Below, in pieces: positions 1 through 12,410 of a stretch of 64,000 nucleotides of DNA (positions are counted from its first letter, which is position 1; each line of letters begins with the position of its first letter). The translations under genes were made by a program, and so were the position numbers. Source of the stretch: Ryuthela nishihirai. Taxonomy: Eukaryota; Arthropoda; Arachnida; Araneae; Heptathelidae. Location of the stretch: contig JAWZYU010000013.1 in assembly GCA_038380435.1 (NCBI GenBank), positions 65,242,446-65,306,445 on the forward strand. Direction: 5' to 3'. Under the pieces are notes generated by a model. It saw only the letters and a list, made by a program, of their open reading frames with translations. It did not search any database and had not been told where the DNA came from.

Positions 1-282
1 TAATTTGCATTAGCACAATTTGTAAAAATTCATTTTCAGTTTTTTTTGATATTTTTAATTTTATATTCATAACATTTATTCCATCAGTATGTTATGGCCT
101 ACAGCATATTTTATTAGAATGTTGTATTATTTATTTTATCAATAAACATTATGATTAAATTTTATTAATTGTAACAAGGCATTAATGAACATTTTATTGC
201 TAGTATTACTATTATATCATACTGCATCATTCCTGCTATATTTTAATTATATACAGTGTTACATACATACAAATGGCTATGG

Positions 283-3200
283 AGGTCTTTCTTACCAGAC
301 TGTGTAATTTTCCTCTCCAGATATGTCTATTCTGAGCTACAGCTGCTGCATTTGGCCACTGTAGGGCAATTCTAGCAAGGTCCTGTTTGACATTGTCTGC
401 CCATCACATCCTAGTTCTCCCCTTTTCCTGAAGTCATTAGGCACACTGTTCATAATCCTGTTTGCCAATCTGCAGCTATGCAACAGGCAACATGACCTAA
501 ACAATGCAGTCTCTCCCTGCACAAAATGTTGCTCAAAATAGGTTGATGACACCTTCTTTTAACCTCATTATTACCTACAAAGTCAAACCACCTAATGCTC
601 AAGATACTGCACAAGCATCTAGAATCAAAAGCATCAATTTTCTTGTTATCCTGCTTACAAAGGGTCCATGTTTCGCTACCATAACTAATCACACAAAGAA
701 CCAAACTATTATACCGCCTAATTTTATTCTTTAGGTATACATGCCTATTTCTCCGCACTCCCCATAGATTCTTAAAAGTCCTGGCAACAATCCCTATTCA
801 TCTGTTAATCTTGTGCCGCACATCACCAGTATCTGTACATAACTCCAAAATTAATTAACAGACACCTGCTCAAGACTGCAACCATTCAAAGCAACTGAAG
901 TATTATCTACCTGACCATTTTCATCACTTTTTATCTCTGTTTATCACCAAACATACTCTATTACCAGTGTCATCAAAGCCGTAATAAAAGCATTCATCTC
1001 ATCAACATCATTAGCCAACAGGGCCAAATCATCTGCATAACCTAAATCAGAAATTTTGAAATCTAGGCTATTTAAGGCCAAAATCTTTCCCTTGCAAAGA
1101 ATTTCGCTTAACATAATTAATAACCAAATGAAACAGAAAAGGGGACAAAATGCACCCTTGTCTAACTCCATTAACAACCAACTCTCACACGACTCAGTGT
1201 TATTATAGAACGCTTTCATTACACTAATTTGTCAGGTATTCCATATGATTGAATGATCAACCACAAACTATGTCGATTAACAGAGTCAAAAGTTTTTTAA
1301 AAATATATACAGCTAATAAACCACAGGTTTCTGAAACTAAACATTTCTCAAGAATCTGCCTAAGTGAAAATATTTGATCAATACATCCCCTACCACTTCT
1401 GAATCCACACTGTTCATCACGCAGTTGTCCTTCAACCTAATTCTTAATTCTATTAAGTAAAATCATGCAAAAAAACTTTACCTGGAATGAAAAGTAAACT
1501 AATTCCCTTATAATTATCACAAGAACTATGATCACCTTTTTTAAAAATTGGGATAATAAATGCTGTAGAAAAATTCTTAGGAACAACACCTTTATTATAA
1601 ATTTAAAATTTCAGTCAGCTATGTGACAACACAAATGCTCCCAGCTCTAAGCATTTCAGTGGTTATTTCATCCACTCTTGGGGATTTATGCAGTTTTAAT
1701 TTAGAGATAGCCAAAGTGACTTCGGAATGTGATATAGGGCCATTATTAAAGCCAGTGATGCATCTGTCCTCATTACAGACAATGGGAGTAGAAATAATCA
1801 CATTGTTTAGACATCTCTGAAATGCTTATCCCACCTAGCCATCACAGAATCCTAACCTTCAACCACATTACCATGCTTATCCCCGTGTACCTGTCTGTTT
1901 CTTCCCACACAAAACATTAACAATCTGGTACAACCCCCTGCTATTGTGCTGTTTAACTGATTCCTCTGCTTTATCAGCCAAGCTGTCAAGCCACAGATTT
2001 ATATCAGCTGTTAACTGATCCTTTACACATTTATAAGCTCATTGTAATGCCATCTATACTAGTAGGGTATTGATTCATATTAATCCTGCACTTCCTGCTT
2101 TCAGAAATAAGTTCCATAGCCTTATTACTAAATTAATTTTGTTTCCTCCGTTTCCTTTTACCCAAAAGAATGCTCTTAGTTTGAAGAAAAGCTTGTTTAA
2201 ACTGATCCCATTCTTTCTCAACTTCAGCAGTAAGCAAATCATGATTGTCATAATGACTAAGTAGCCTGTCATGGTAGCTATTATGGTATATCTGGATCTT
2301 TCAGACCTTCAGTGTTAAAAATAATTCTCTTAACCTTAGCAGAACATTTCTTAAGCTTCAGTTGCAAGACACTTTTGACCAGATAATGGTCAGATCCAAT
2401 TTCTGCTCCCCTTTTTCCTAACTTAACCAGCTCATTTGCAGTTAATTAATATATATATAATCTATCATATTCCTGTGCAACTCCTCAGATGAAATCCATG
2501 TGTATTGATAAAAGTCCAGATGTTTGTGTTATGTGTTAGTTATTCAACCATTAAGTTTACTTACACATTAGAAGATGTTGCTCATTGCCACAAACCATTA
2601 AGTTTACTTACCTGTAGAAGATGTTGCTCATTGCCATTGCAACTACCAATACCAAAAGGAACATAAAACTCCTGCCCAAAGATAAGAGTTAGTACCAACT
2701 TCAGCATTTAAGTCACCTAGCACAAGAGAAATACTCCTTTCTTCACAGAATTCAAAACATCCTGAAGTTATTCATAAAACCTATCCTCTTCTCATCAGAG
2801 TCCTCTGTGGGGGGATAATAACAGATGACATTCAAGTCTTAAATTTTTGTTTATAATTTAGCTGTAAGAAACCTTTTATTAATGCAGTCATATCCTAGAA
2901 AAACATCACTGGCATTTCTACTGAGAAGCAAACCTACACCTTGGAGATGCTTTCAATCCTCTCTCCCTCATATGAGAAATTTAAAATTATTTTTAAGTAT
3001 CTAACCTTTACCTGTCCATCTGGTCTGTTGCAAGCCTAGAATAACCAGGTTATAATGCTGGGTTCTGCTAAGGTTAAGAGAATAATTCCTGTGTGAGGAC
3101 ATCAAGAGAATAATCTCTGTGGAACATCCTCACTTTCCAAGTGCTTGCAGAGAGAAAATCATTTGTAGGATTTTTAAAGAAAGTAGGTTTACTGAGAGAG

Positions 3201-3862
3201 GTAGAGCTAACAATAGCAAACAGCTCCCTAATCACAGGCATGGCACCATTCCAAAAGGCATAAAGACCCATTCCAAAATTGCTGCAAACTGAAGCACCTA
3301 TGCTTTTATGAACTTCAGTCACCACTGTTTCAAGCGGACTTTTCAAGAACCAGAATCTAGATAGGAACTGACCTGCCTGAGACACATTACTCCAGTTTAG
3401 GATTGGCAATGCTCAATTAGCTAAGTGAGAGTTCATGTCCCTGTGATTGCTTTTGATCATGATTATCCACCATCTGATATATTATTCTCTGCCTCTGTTC
3501 ACTTAGAGCTGGCAACCCACAGGCAGACAGAAAATATAGCAGCAGATTTTCCTTTAACAGAGACACACACCAGTGCAGCAGGTCCAGAATCTATAAGCAA
3601 GCTCAACCATCAGTCAACCAGTGCAGTCTGGTGGGTATAAATGGTAAGCACCAGGACCCTATGAAGTTGAACACTCCTCAGCAGGGCAGAATTTTTTTTT
3701 TTTAAATGGCCATGAATGATCAAATCAGTAGGCCAAACTGATCTGGCAGCCTCCCTTTCTGTTCCCTTTCAAGAGAGAATATCTTTTGAAAGGTACTAAT
3801 GGCCTGCACCACAAGAAGGCAGGATCAGACATTAGTTCTAGGCTTGACTGATTCTGTGCATC
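283..3862 (-). pseudogene. RTE-like LINE, copy A (decayed)
   Basis: Non-LTR retrotransposon copy read right to left. It aligns along its length with the better copy at 23129-26799. The 5' leader lies at about 3400-3860, an endonuclease region with many stops at about 3400-2300, and the reverse transcriptase below about 1900. Recognisable pieces are KLHKSP and DEITTEMLRAG near 1619-1801, the catalytic YADD box with DLALLANDVDEMN near 1020-1060, and the ETWTLCKQD segment near 450-758. Stops and frameshifts are frequent, so it cannot make protein. The 3' end lies near 283 and lacks the GAT-repeat tail seen in other copies. Assignment to the RTE clade is inferred from the size (about 3.6 kb), the single endonuclease-RT ORF and the simple-repeat tail of sister copies. 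Confidence 0.85.
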
Positions 3863-4968
3863 ATGAATGGAGTTGTGTTCACAGTCGTCAAGTTCTTCGA
3901 CAACCTAAGTCTCACTCTTTCCTCTGATAAGACTGTGGCCATGGTTCTCACAAAGAGACTCCTTCCACCCACCTTTCCTGGCCTCATGCTTCGGCCAGAC
4001 CACATGAAGGTCGTCAAACAGCATAAGTTCCTTGGTGTGGTCCTGGACAACAGGCTGACCTGGGGACCTCACATGCAGCATCTTAAGACAGTTGTCACAG
4101 TGCAGAGAAATATACTGTCTTTCCTTACTGGGGAAGTTCCTGCAAGACCCTCCTGGTCTTGTACTGGCACTTGATCCTCTCTCATGTCAACTATAGTGGT
4201 CACCTTCTGAACAATGCCTCTGCTTCACTGCTGAGCAAGTTGGCCACTGTACACACTATATCTCTGCACCTCTGTCTTGAACTCTGCCCTAACACACCAA
4301 AGTGTCTGTCATTGCAGAGGCTGATGACATGCCTTTCCACCTGCACTGGAAGAGAGATATACTGTGTCATATATCCAGTCTCCATTCCTTCCACTTTAAC
4401 CATGAGCTTCTCAGGAAGTTGCAAGACAGGTCAGACTCTGCCATCGTCATGTCTGCCACTGACTTCTATGACCAAGTCGTCCCTGCCAGCTCCACTGCTG
4501 GCAATACGCTCTTCCCTGACCTTCCACCCTGGAGAAACAGTGATCTTATGATCAATATCACTGTCCCTTCTCTAGGTCGAAAGAGCGACTCAGATCCTGT
4601 GGCCATCAGACTTCTCTCCACCTCCTATATCACTGCATGATATGAGAGATGTACTGAGGTCTACACTGACAGATCTGTGTACTGGGAGAGGCTATGTGCT
4701 GCCTCTGCCTTTGCCATCCCTGATACGGGCATTGCCAGAAGTTTCCATCTTCCACATCTCGTTTCCTCCACCTGTGCAGAACTTCATTGCTATCCTTGAA
4801 GCTGTACTCTTCATCCCCAGCCTCGAGAGTGGCAACTTTGTCATCATCTGTGACTTGAAGTCAGACTTGGAAGCTCTTCAGAAGCGAGACAGCAAGAGAC
4901 ATCCTGAAGATTCATTCTTCATCCTGAAGATCATGAGACTTGCTCTAAGGTCACTTTTGCCGGAATGA

Positions 4969-5293
4969 TTGTTTTAAAGCCATTTTATATAAAATATTTT
5001 TCGTTTTTGATGCATTTGCAAGGGCATACGTGTTCTTTATATAATTGCCAAAATGTGTATAGGACTCACTGCTAGATAAGCTGAAATAGATAACTCCAGT
5101 TGCTACCTGGAGTTATCTATTTCAGCTTATCCCCCTGATATATCTATTTCAGCCCCCCTCCCCTCCAGTAAACCTTGAAAATGTGCATAGTTGATTCATG
5201 TAATTCCAGACCCTAAGAAATGACACATAGGACTTAGCTGAATATTAAAAATGAACTTAGCTGAATATTAAAAATGAACTTAGCTGAATATTA
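4969..5293. mobile_element. palindrome-bearing non-autonomous element, copy 1
   Basis: About 325 bp with no coding potential, inserted in the RNase H domain of the I-like LINE. The 5-bp sequence AATGA is present on both sides (4964-4968 and 5294-5298) and reads as a target-site duplication; the LINE protein resumes right after it. The core is a near-ideal hairpin at 5075-5131: two perfectly complementary 25-base arms around a 7-base loop. The right end has three tandem copies of a unit of about 23 bp ending in CTGAATATTAAA. A second copy lies at 8413-8690. The superfamily is not recognised, and the termini do not match Helitron or common TIR families. Confidence 0.65.
5075..5131. repeat. 25-bp perfect hairpin
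   Basis: The arms 5075-5099 and 5107-5131 are exact reverse complements, separated by TTGCTAC. The same hairpin recurs at 8519-8575. Confidence 0.9.
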
Positions 5294-5820
5294 AATGAAG
5301 GTTAATTTCCGGTGGATCCCTTCCCATGTAGAGATACCTGGCAGTGAGCTCGCTGATCAGACTGCGAAAGAGGTGCTGGAGAGTCAGAGGTGTTACTAAT
5401 TATCCTCTCTCTCCCTCAGTGGCTGCAAACTACTGTCTCACAACTGATGAGCCAGTATCGTATTACCCAGTGGCAGAAGGACAGCAGCTGTTCCTCATTC
5501 AGGTACCCGGCTGACCCTTCTCTCACTGCTCCTAACCTTGGTAATCTCCTCAGATCTGAGACCCTCCTTCATCATTTCCGAATTGGTGTCATCTACAGCA
5601 ACTCTACGCTTCACACTCTTGGCAGAGTTTACAGTCCAAACTGTGCCACTTGCAACACACCTGCGACTGTATCCCACGTTCTGCTCAACTGCTCCCGCTG
5701 CAATGCCAAAAGAGAAGCTTTGTTCTGGGAGTTTCATGCTATCGGAACCACCGACTACTCCATCACTTCCTTTCTTGGTAATCACCACAATGTGAAGCTG
5801 CCGCCAACATGCTTCTGACT

Positions 5821-6180
5821 GGTTGCTGATTTCTTTTAGAACATTGGCCTCTTCTGCAAGGTCTAATGTTTTCTTTTTTTCTTTATCCTGATTAGTACTC
5901 TTATTAGCTTTGAGAGATAGCTGAGAGGCAGTTTCTTCTACATCTGTTATCTCGCCCTCCTTTTGTGAGTAGGGTAGGGAGCCCCTTATTGGAGGCTAAT
6001 TTCACCAAAACTTACAACACCTTGAACCTTCTAGTTAATGTGTAGCTACTATTTACAGACCTATATAGTGTTATAGAATTTTATTAAATTTATTAATGAA
6101 AATTCCTTTCCATTTGAAAAATATTAACTGTCCAACTGAAATATTTTTTTTTGTTGAAATGTTATTGTCATTCGATACAG
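5821..6180. other. intergenic/intronic, no gene seen
   Basis: AT-rich sequence between the I-like LINE and the host exon. The first part may be the LINE 3' untranslated region. The last bases form a splice acceptor: a T-rich run, then CATTCGATACAG ending at 6180. Confidence 0.4.
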
Positions 6181-6301
6181 TTATTATCTGGAGAAATAAA
6201 GAAAGAGGATTATGATTTTATTGTGTGCCATCCAGATTCATACCCAGATATTGTTACTCTTCGAGGGATTCTAAAGAATAATTTTCCTTCTACTGCTAAT
6301 G
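6181..6301 (+). CDS. MRPL1: ribosomal protein L1-family exon (probable MRPL1), upstream of a 49-kb intron
   Basis: An internal exon of 121 nt that opens in phase 0 after an AG acceptor at 6179-6180. It encodes 40 residues plus the first base of a Gly codon, including DYDFIVCHPDSYPD and LRGILKNNFPSTANG. That order (aspartate/aromatic strand, a HP.. .P turn, LRG.LK..FP, Asn-Gly) is the one I know from the L1 ribosomal protein family. Joining it to 55644-55762 gives an uninterrupted reading frame through the conserved NG, K..NGIKY and IGK elements. L1 binds 23S-type rRNA at the ribosome stalk; a spliced nuclear copy is expected to be the mitochondrial version. Unlike the surrounding transposon remnants, it has no stops and good family motifs. 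Upstream exons were not found. The alternative of a processed pseudogene is excluded by the introns. Confidence 0.75.
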
Positions 6302-6307
6302 GCAAGT
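6302..6307 (+). other. non-canonical GC splice donor
   Basis: The exon must end in phase 1 to join the exon at 55644 in frame. The intron then begins GCAAGT, the usual form of a GC donor in GC-AG introns. The nearby GT at 6306 would leave the two exons out of frame. Confidence 0.65.
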
Positions 6308-7099
6308 ATATATATATATCTTAGATTTTATAATTACTTTAATAGACATTGTTTTAAATATATTTCTGTTAGACAAAGTTATAATAGTTTATTAACAGCT
6401 ATAAAACTTGTCATTATGAAATTATACACCTAAATGCAAAGATTGGTTTTGTAGTGGTTTTTCTTTTCTGCTTTGAAAAATATATGGAATTAAAAATCTT
6501 AAACTTGTGTGATATGTGGTGAATAGTGAATATGCTAATCAGCAGTAAAACTGCATCAGAAGCTCCAAACATGCAAAGAAACTGCCAGAAGTGCAAAAGG
6601 TGCTCTCTAATAGGTCTGTGCATTGTTTATTATATTATATTATTGCCCATAAATTGTGTGTATTCTGTATTTTTTGCCCATGAATTGAAAAATGCCATTT
6701 TATTAAAAATATCTCAGACATTGCTTAGAGATGTTTCTCAACCTTTTTGGTACTTGGGACACCTTGCAAAGTTTTGCTCTTTCTACAGACCCCCTCCCCA
6801 AAAATATCTTATACAGTTTGATTAACTAGAATGTAATTTAAGTGAAATAGGAATCAGATAGATATAGCAGAATATACGGATAGATTTTTACTTGTGTAAG
6901 TAAAAAAAAAGTAGGATGAAAATAAGTCTATAAAAGAAGCTTAAAAAGTAGCATTTAAAGTTGAAAGATTTACAATTTCAAAGATATTTTAATTGTAAAA
7001 ACTATAAGTCAGTGCAAAAAATTATTTAAAAAAATTTCTAAATGGTAGGAACAATAAGACTAAGATGAAGAAAAATATGTTCTACTGAATAGAATCTAC
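6302..7099. other. intron sequence, no gene seen
   Basis: AT-rich intron DNA. Near 6722-6780 there is a short stretch (TTTCTCAACC followed by ACTTGGGACACC) resembling a hAT element terminus, but no partner end was found. Confidence 0.3.
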
Positions 7100-7830
7100 T
7101 CAACTCATACACAAACACTGGTTTAGATGACTGGCTAAGGTGGTGTGCCATTGAAATAATGGAGACTGGCCACCCACAAGTTAATGTGGGCAGCTGACTG
7201 AAAGTGTCGCATATGGTTGTCTCCAGGCTTTAGAAATATCAGTCTGCAGGCCACTAGAAAACTAATATGAAATCACCCAAATGACTTTGTACTGGCCTTC
7301 TCTGTATTTCACATCTTGAGGTAACCATATCTTGCTCTGTCAGATATCATAGGGCAATTGTAGCTCCCCAATTTGCTTTGGAGCTGTTGAGATTCAACCT
7401 CAAGACTGATTTTTTTACAAATATTCATGTGAATAAAACATGGGACACAGTATCATTAGTCAGACCCCTGTGCTGTATCCATGGCCAATATGGAGGCTGT
7501 GGTTTGATCGCCTGGGCAGGCAAAACATCAGTGGTACACTGATCTCCTTATGTTTGAGAGAGGATTTCTGGCTGAAAAGTGGTGGATGAGAACCTTGAAC
7601 TAATGCTCACCCAGCATTCATTGTAATGAGCAATAATATCCTCAATCCTGTTGAGTATGCCTAAGATACCTTGATGATATGGATTGCCAATATTGGTCCT
7701 TCTCCCAGAATCCACCACAATTTTAGGACAGCCTTTTTTCTCACAAGTGGACTTGACTGTCTTCAGAAAGAGACATTCACAGTAGGAGGAGTCACTGTGA
7801 GTCCTGCATTTGCTAATAGGTATCACCTCT
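7100..7830 (-). pseudogene. degenerate coding-like stretch, family unknown
   Basis: The minus strand reads fairly openly from about 7826 down to 7548, including CEKKGCPKIVVDSGRR and NPYHQGILGILNRIEDIIAHYN. Similar-quality protein-like sequence continues in shifted frames to about 7100. Composition and length are more protein-like than the surroundings, but I do not recognise a domain. It could be the remnant of a transposon protein or an unrelated old pseudogene. Confidence 0.25.
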
Positions 7831-8119
7831 TATTAACATGGGTTTTCATTCAACTTCTTGAACTTATTTGTACCTTCTTATACACATGGTAATAAAACAA
7901 CTATTATAAATTCTATATTTTACACAGGATTCATTTTTTTATACATTTTAAAATTATAATACTCCCAGTCCCTGACTAATATGATAAATGTGTTCTTAAA
8001 AAAATAATGTAAGCTGAAATTGTGTTATATACAAGTATCGTATAAGAAATAATGTGAAATTGAGGAGGATGCGTTCCAGAATCCTAACATTATTGACATA
8101 TTTTTAATTTGATTCCTTA

Positions 8120-8335
8120 CTAGCAGATTTACCAGGCATTGTTCAGGTTTGAAACTCTCTAAAGTACATAGTAGATGGCACTCCCCATGTTGCAAGCATT
8201 CATCGGCATAAAACTCATTACAATCTATTTGATTACCCTTTCATGGTAAAATGTTTTTCCCCCTGTTTTTTAGAAGAGGGCTGAAATTCTCTAAATATGG
8301 CATTCTCCACATTGCAAGCATGAAGAACTATGTTT
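8120..8335. repeat. low-copy repeat with two internal units
   Basis: Contains CTAGCAGATTTACCAGGCAT followed by GGTTTGAAACTC, a motif that recurs near 42477-42525. Within the stretch, a segment with CTCTCTAAAG through TTGCAAGCAT (about 8150-8205) is repeated imperfectly at about 8284-8330. Non-coding. Confidence 0.4.
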
Positions 8336-8412
8336 ATTGTATAACACATTTTAATAATATATACCTTTATTAAAAAAGAACATTATTTAACAATTTTTTT
8401 AATTTATGTTAA

Positions 8413-8690
8413 TTGTTTTAAAGCCATTTTATATAAAATATTTTTCGTTTTTGATGCATTTGCAAGGGCATGCATGTTCTTTATATAATTACCAAAATGT
8501 GTATAGGACTCACTACTAGATAAGCTGAAATAGATAACTCCAGGTGCTACCTGAAGTTATCTATTTCAGCTTATCCCTCTGATATATCTATTTCAGCCCC
8601 CTCCCCTCCAATAAACCCTGAAAATGGGCATAGTTGATTCATGTAATTCCAGACCCTAAGAAATGACACATAGGACTTAGCTGAATATTA
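8413..8690. mobile_element. palindrome-bearing non-autonomous element, copy 2
   Basis: A 278-bp sequence about 95% identical by eye to 4969-5293, in the same orientation. It starts TTGTTTTAAAGCC and ends CTGAATATTA. The hairpin at 8519-8575 is kept with one mismatch in the arms. The terminal tandem unit is present only once here. No clear target-site duplication was seen. Confidence 0.65.
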
Positions 8691-8969
8691 AAACATATAC
8701 AACATAGTGCCCATATATTATGTATTCTTTAGTTTAAACAAAATAAATTAACTGATATGAATTGTGATGATGAATGAGAAGTGTGTAACCAGAGTTTTAA
8801 TAATAATAATAAAATGTTAGCTTATAGGTATATATTAAAGTAAAAAAATGCATATCACCCTGATGGGGGTGGCTCAGTTTGTAGTGCTTGAATATGATTG
8901 AATGATACCATCTGAGGTTCCACTATACAGGACAGTACAACATCTTACGGATGGCACCAAAAGCCACCT

Positions 8970-9262
8970 TTGTGTGCTAGCTGAGGCCTATCAGAACACT
9001 AACATAAAGGCTACGAGGCAGCGGAGAAAGTACCAATCATGTGCATTACTCTATATTATTAAAATCTTCTGTTCATTCATATCTCTGATTTTGGTTCTTT
9101 CAAATTTTGAACCATGTGTGGCTGGTTGGTGCCTATCAGATCGCTGACATTAAGGCTGTGGAGCAGCTGGGAGAGTACCTATCATCTACATTAGTTTAAT
9201 ATTATGGAAATCAGTTGGGTCATTCATATCTCTAATTATGGAACTTTCGAATTTTGAAGTGC
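8970..9262. repeat. two tandem units of about 150 bp
   Basis: The segment beginning GGCCTATCAGAACACTAACA and running through TTCATATCTCTGATTTTGG is followed by a diverged second copy beginning GTGCCTATCAGATCGCTGAC and ending near TTCATATCTCTAATTATGG. Non-coding and decayed. Confidence 0.5.
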
Positions 9263-9494
9263 AGATGATTTATTAGCCAATATAGTTAATTTTAGCCGTG
9301 CAGATAATTTATTGCCAATATAGTTAAGTAGCATTATGGTCTAATTTTTGCTGCAACTCTGTACATGAATTGTGCCGAAGTACCATTTTTAAGGGGAAAT
9401 TCGAGCTCTTTTAATTTTAAAAGCATGATATTCGCTACTTAAATATCAGTTATTTGGGACAGATGTCCAAGTTCGAAGCTCTCATAGTTTTGTG

Positions 9495-9783
9495 GATGGT
9501 TGGGTGAGGGTACCCACTGGACAAAAAGTGTCAGCCTCCCGTCAAGGCTAACAAGCGTGTTCTTTAATGTGCATGGATGTGTCTCTCCCACACACGGCAC
9601 CACAGCTTAACGTCCCATCCTACGGACAGCAGCCTTTTCTAGCCCAACAGTGACCCCTATTCACTGTAGGCAGAGCAGGGAGTTTGGCAAAGAATAATCT
9701 CTACACTTACCCAGCTGGAACCCGAACCAAATAATTGCAGGTTACGAGCCTGGCACACTACCAACTGAGCCTCCCCTGTCCCC
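9495..9783 (-). mobile_element. tRNA-derived SINE, copy 1
   Basis: Belongs to the SINE family described at 36807-37258, read on the minus strand. The tRNA-like head lies near 9775, where the reverse strand reads GGCTCAGTTGGTAG (box A) and GGTTCGGGTTCC (box B). The body carries the family segments TGTTCTTTAATGTGCATGG and TTAACGTCCCATCC. The far end is less clear. No coding potential. Confidence 0.7.
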
Positions 9784-12348
9784 GTAATAAAAAAAAAGAG
9801 AATAATAAAAATAGAAAGGAGGAGGGAAAAGAGAAATGGTGACCAAAAATAGGTGAGTAAATAGTAATGAGGCAGAATAAAATGATAAGATGATAGTGAT
9901 AAAAATAATAAGTAAATGAAGGGGGGAGAAATGGGGGATGGAAATAGTGAGAAATAGAATAAGAAAGATGGGGGATAGAAAAAATAGATATAAAATTTTG
10001 ATTGAAGTCCAGACAGTGTTTGAATTTGTTATGTCTTTATGGTTAGAAATGTCAATTACGAGAATACTTTTAAGTTTTAAGAAATATTTGTTATTATTCT
10101 TTATATAATTAATTTTAATTTTGGAAGGATGCGAAGTATAGTAAAGTGTAAAAGGGGGTGGCGGCAAAAGCGTTCACAAAATCCATCTCGACATGGATTG
10201 GTGCTGCCACGAACATCAAACCACGGCAAACTGAGATGAGGGATGGACACCGTTAACGCTCCACAAGTTGTGGCATATCGAAGATTGTGTGGGCGTCCTT
10301 GGGTCCAGCAGTCACGTGGAGGATGGCACAAGTTGAGGTGATCCCTGACAGGCATCGTCTGACCTTGACTGTGGAGACTGCATGCCAAGGGTAGGTGGGA
10401 AGTTGGGGGGAAGGAAGTGAATGCAAGCCTGCTAGAGCTTATGCATAGAGGGCTGTCTTGTAAAAACACTTGTGATCTTTGGAAAGAAATGAAACATGGA
10501 AACACATTGGGTAATCTAAAAAATAAATTTTCAAGTAGATGATTATGGAACACACAGTGTTACTGCAATTTTAAAAATAGGTTTGATTCTATTTATTTTT
10601 TATTTATTTATTTTTTTAAATATTTTTAAGATTTTGTGTACATAACGACCCCTAAGGACCATATTTAAAATGTGCAGAACCATATTGATATCATTAGCTT
10701 TGTTAATAATAATTTTACTAATAGAAGAAAGAAAAATATGGGAAAATAAAAGAATTTTCTCCATTTTTTTTTCAATCTTAAAGATTTTTTTTTTTTTTCA
10801 TATTTGAGTTTGGGCGAAAGTACCTTACACAGCAGCAGAGAGATAAAGATATGAAATATGTTAAGGGGGGGGGGGGTAAAAGTGAGAAGCCGAGTTCTAA
10901 AACTTAATTTAAGATAAAGAAATTCAATCAAGGCCAGTTGAAATGGCTTTAGAGGGTAAATATAATTACTGACTGAGTTTTTGAATTTATGTAAGTAGAG
11001 AACTCATTGGAGTGTGGGGGAGAAAGAAAGAGGGTAAGCAGAGAGAGAGAAGAAGGAAAAAGATAGAAAAAAAAAGCGAAAAAAAAATAGATATGTTAAA
11101 AATGAGAAAAGAGAAATGGAATTTGGAAATTAATATAAAATGGGAATAGAGACAAGATTTTGAGATTGGCTGGAAATGAATATTTACTTTTAATATATTA
11201 AATCAGAGTGGAAGAAGCTAAGGTTTAACTTTGATGGCACTGACAGAGGTCACCATTCAGTACATGTGTACTGAGAGCACTTCCTGTTAGGCTTTGGGAA
11301 AGGGGATTAAGTAGAGTGGGTGAGGAGGGCGTCAATGCCAAGGAAAGTAGGTGGGGGGGGGGTAGGAAAGGAATGTGAGCCTGCTAGGAGTGTAAACGTT
11401 GTACTTTGGTAAAGGAGATGGTCCAGTCAGAGCAGAAGAAAGGGGAAAATAAAAAGAAATTGAACAGTTACAAACTTTCAGCTATTTAACAAATATACCA
11501 CTATGAAACATACACTGTTTATAATTTTTTCCTTTGAAATTTTTAACATTAAGGAACATACAATCTGAAGGCTTGTGTTATTTTGATGTTAACAGATTTC
11601 TTGATTCATTGTGATACTTTTTCATATTTAATATATTATTTTTTTTGTTTTCTATGAAACATTTCATTTTCATCTGGCCAATGTTGAATTCTAATTTGCT
11701 GACAGGTGTATTAATTTGATAAAAAGTCGCCTAGCATCAATTTTACAACTTTTATGTGTTTTAAATATATTAAAAAGATTTCATTTTATGTAGATTTTAT
11801 TATCTGTTGTAATTGCACTATATTGCTCTATAGTATGTTCTTATAATTTCGTGGGACCTAATATATTTTTGTGTTTTGAAACCGTTGGATTTCAAATATA
11901 TATTTTTTTGTTAATTGATATTTTGAACAAAAAAAATAAAGAAATTCTAGGATTATATTCTTAATACCAATAAATCAAGAAGTTTTGCAGTTTTTTCAAA
12001 CTCCTATCTTATTTACAATAAGAATACTTCTTCTGTGAATATCATTTTGGCTAACATTGATACATTTCCTTATTAACAACAATGACAAAAAGTATAGTCA
12101 TGCGTTTCCAAGAGGAGATCAATCGCCAACCCAGTAGGGACTTGCAGCGAACCATGCTGAACTGTGCTGTGGGACAGACGCTGGGTGACAGCGCGAGCTT
12201 AGGGGAAGTTCCAGCTCCTGCGTGCGACCAAGGTTAAATGAAGGGAGTGCAGTGGGAGATGGGGTGAGAAAGACAGGAACAGATACCCAATGTGAAGCAA
12301 GGACAACTGAAGAGGTTTAGAAGAATAATTTAGATAATATTATAATCA

Positions 12349-12410
<62 letters not shown>

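Larger units (their letters stand above)
3863..5820 (+). pseudogene. I-like LINE, 3' part (RT end, RNase H, zinc-binding tail)
   Basis: A second, unrelated non-LTR retrotransposon, 5'-truncated beside LINE copy A. The first 310 bases encode the end of a reverse transcriptase, with LSSDKT and KFLGVVLDNRLTW typical of I/R1/Jockey-type elements. An RNase H domain follows, with an acidic YTD motif near 4660, an AEL-like region near 4770 and IICDLKSD near 4845. It resumes at 5299 with WIPSHVEIPG, then a C-terminal segment with a Cys/His pattern (CATC, H, C) at about 5640-5720. An RNase H domain points to the I group. Several frameshifts and an inserted palindromic element at 4969-5293 make it a pseudogene. 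Sequence from 5821 to about 6000 may be its 3' untranslated region. Confidence 0.75.

Noticed and set aside
6722..6790. hAT-like terminus
   Set aside because: Only a short resemblance (TTTCTCAACC) with no partner end or target duplication.
9742..10553. Two overlapping minus-strand open frames
   Set aside because: Low-complexity Phe/Ile/Leu/Ser content from purine-rich DNA on the other strand; no domain.
10865..10877. Homopolymer G run (with C runs near 35581, 43577, 44206 and 49003)
   Set aside because: Simple homopolymers; no sign of function.
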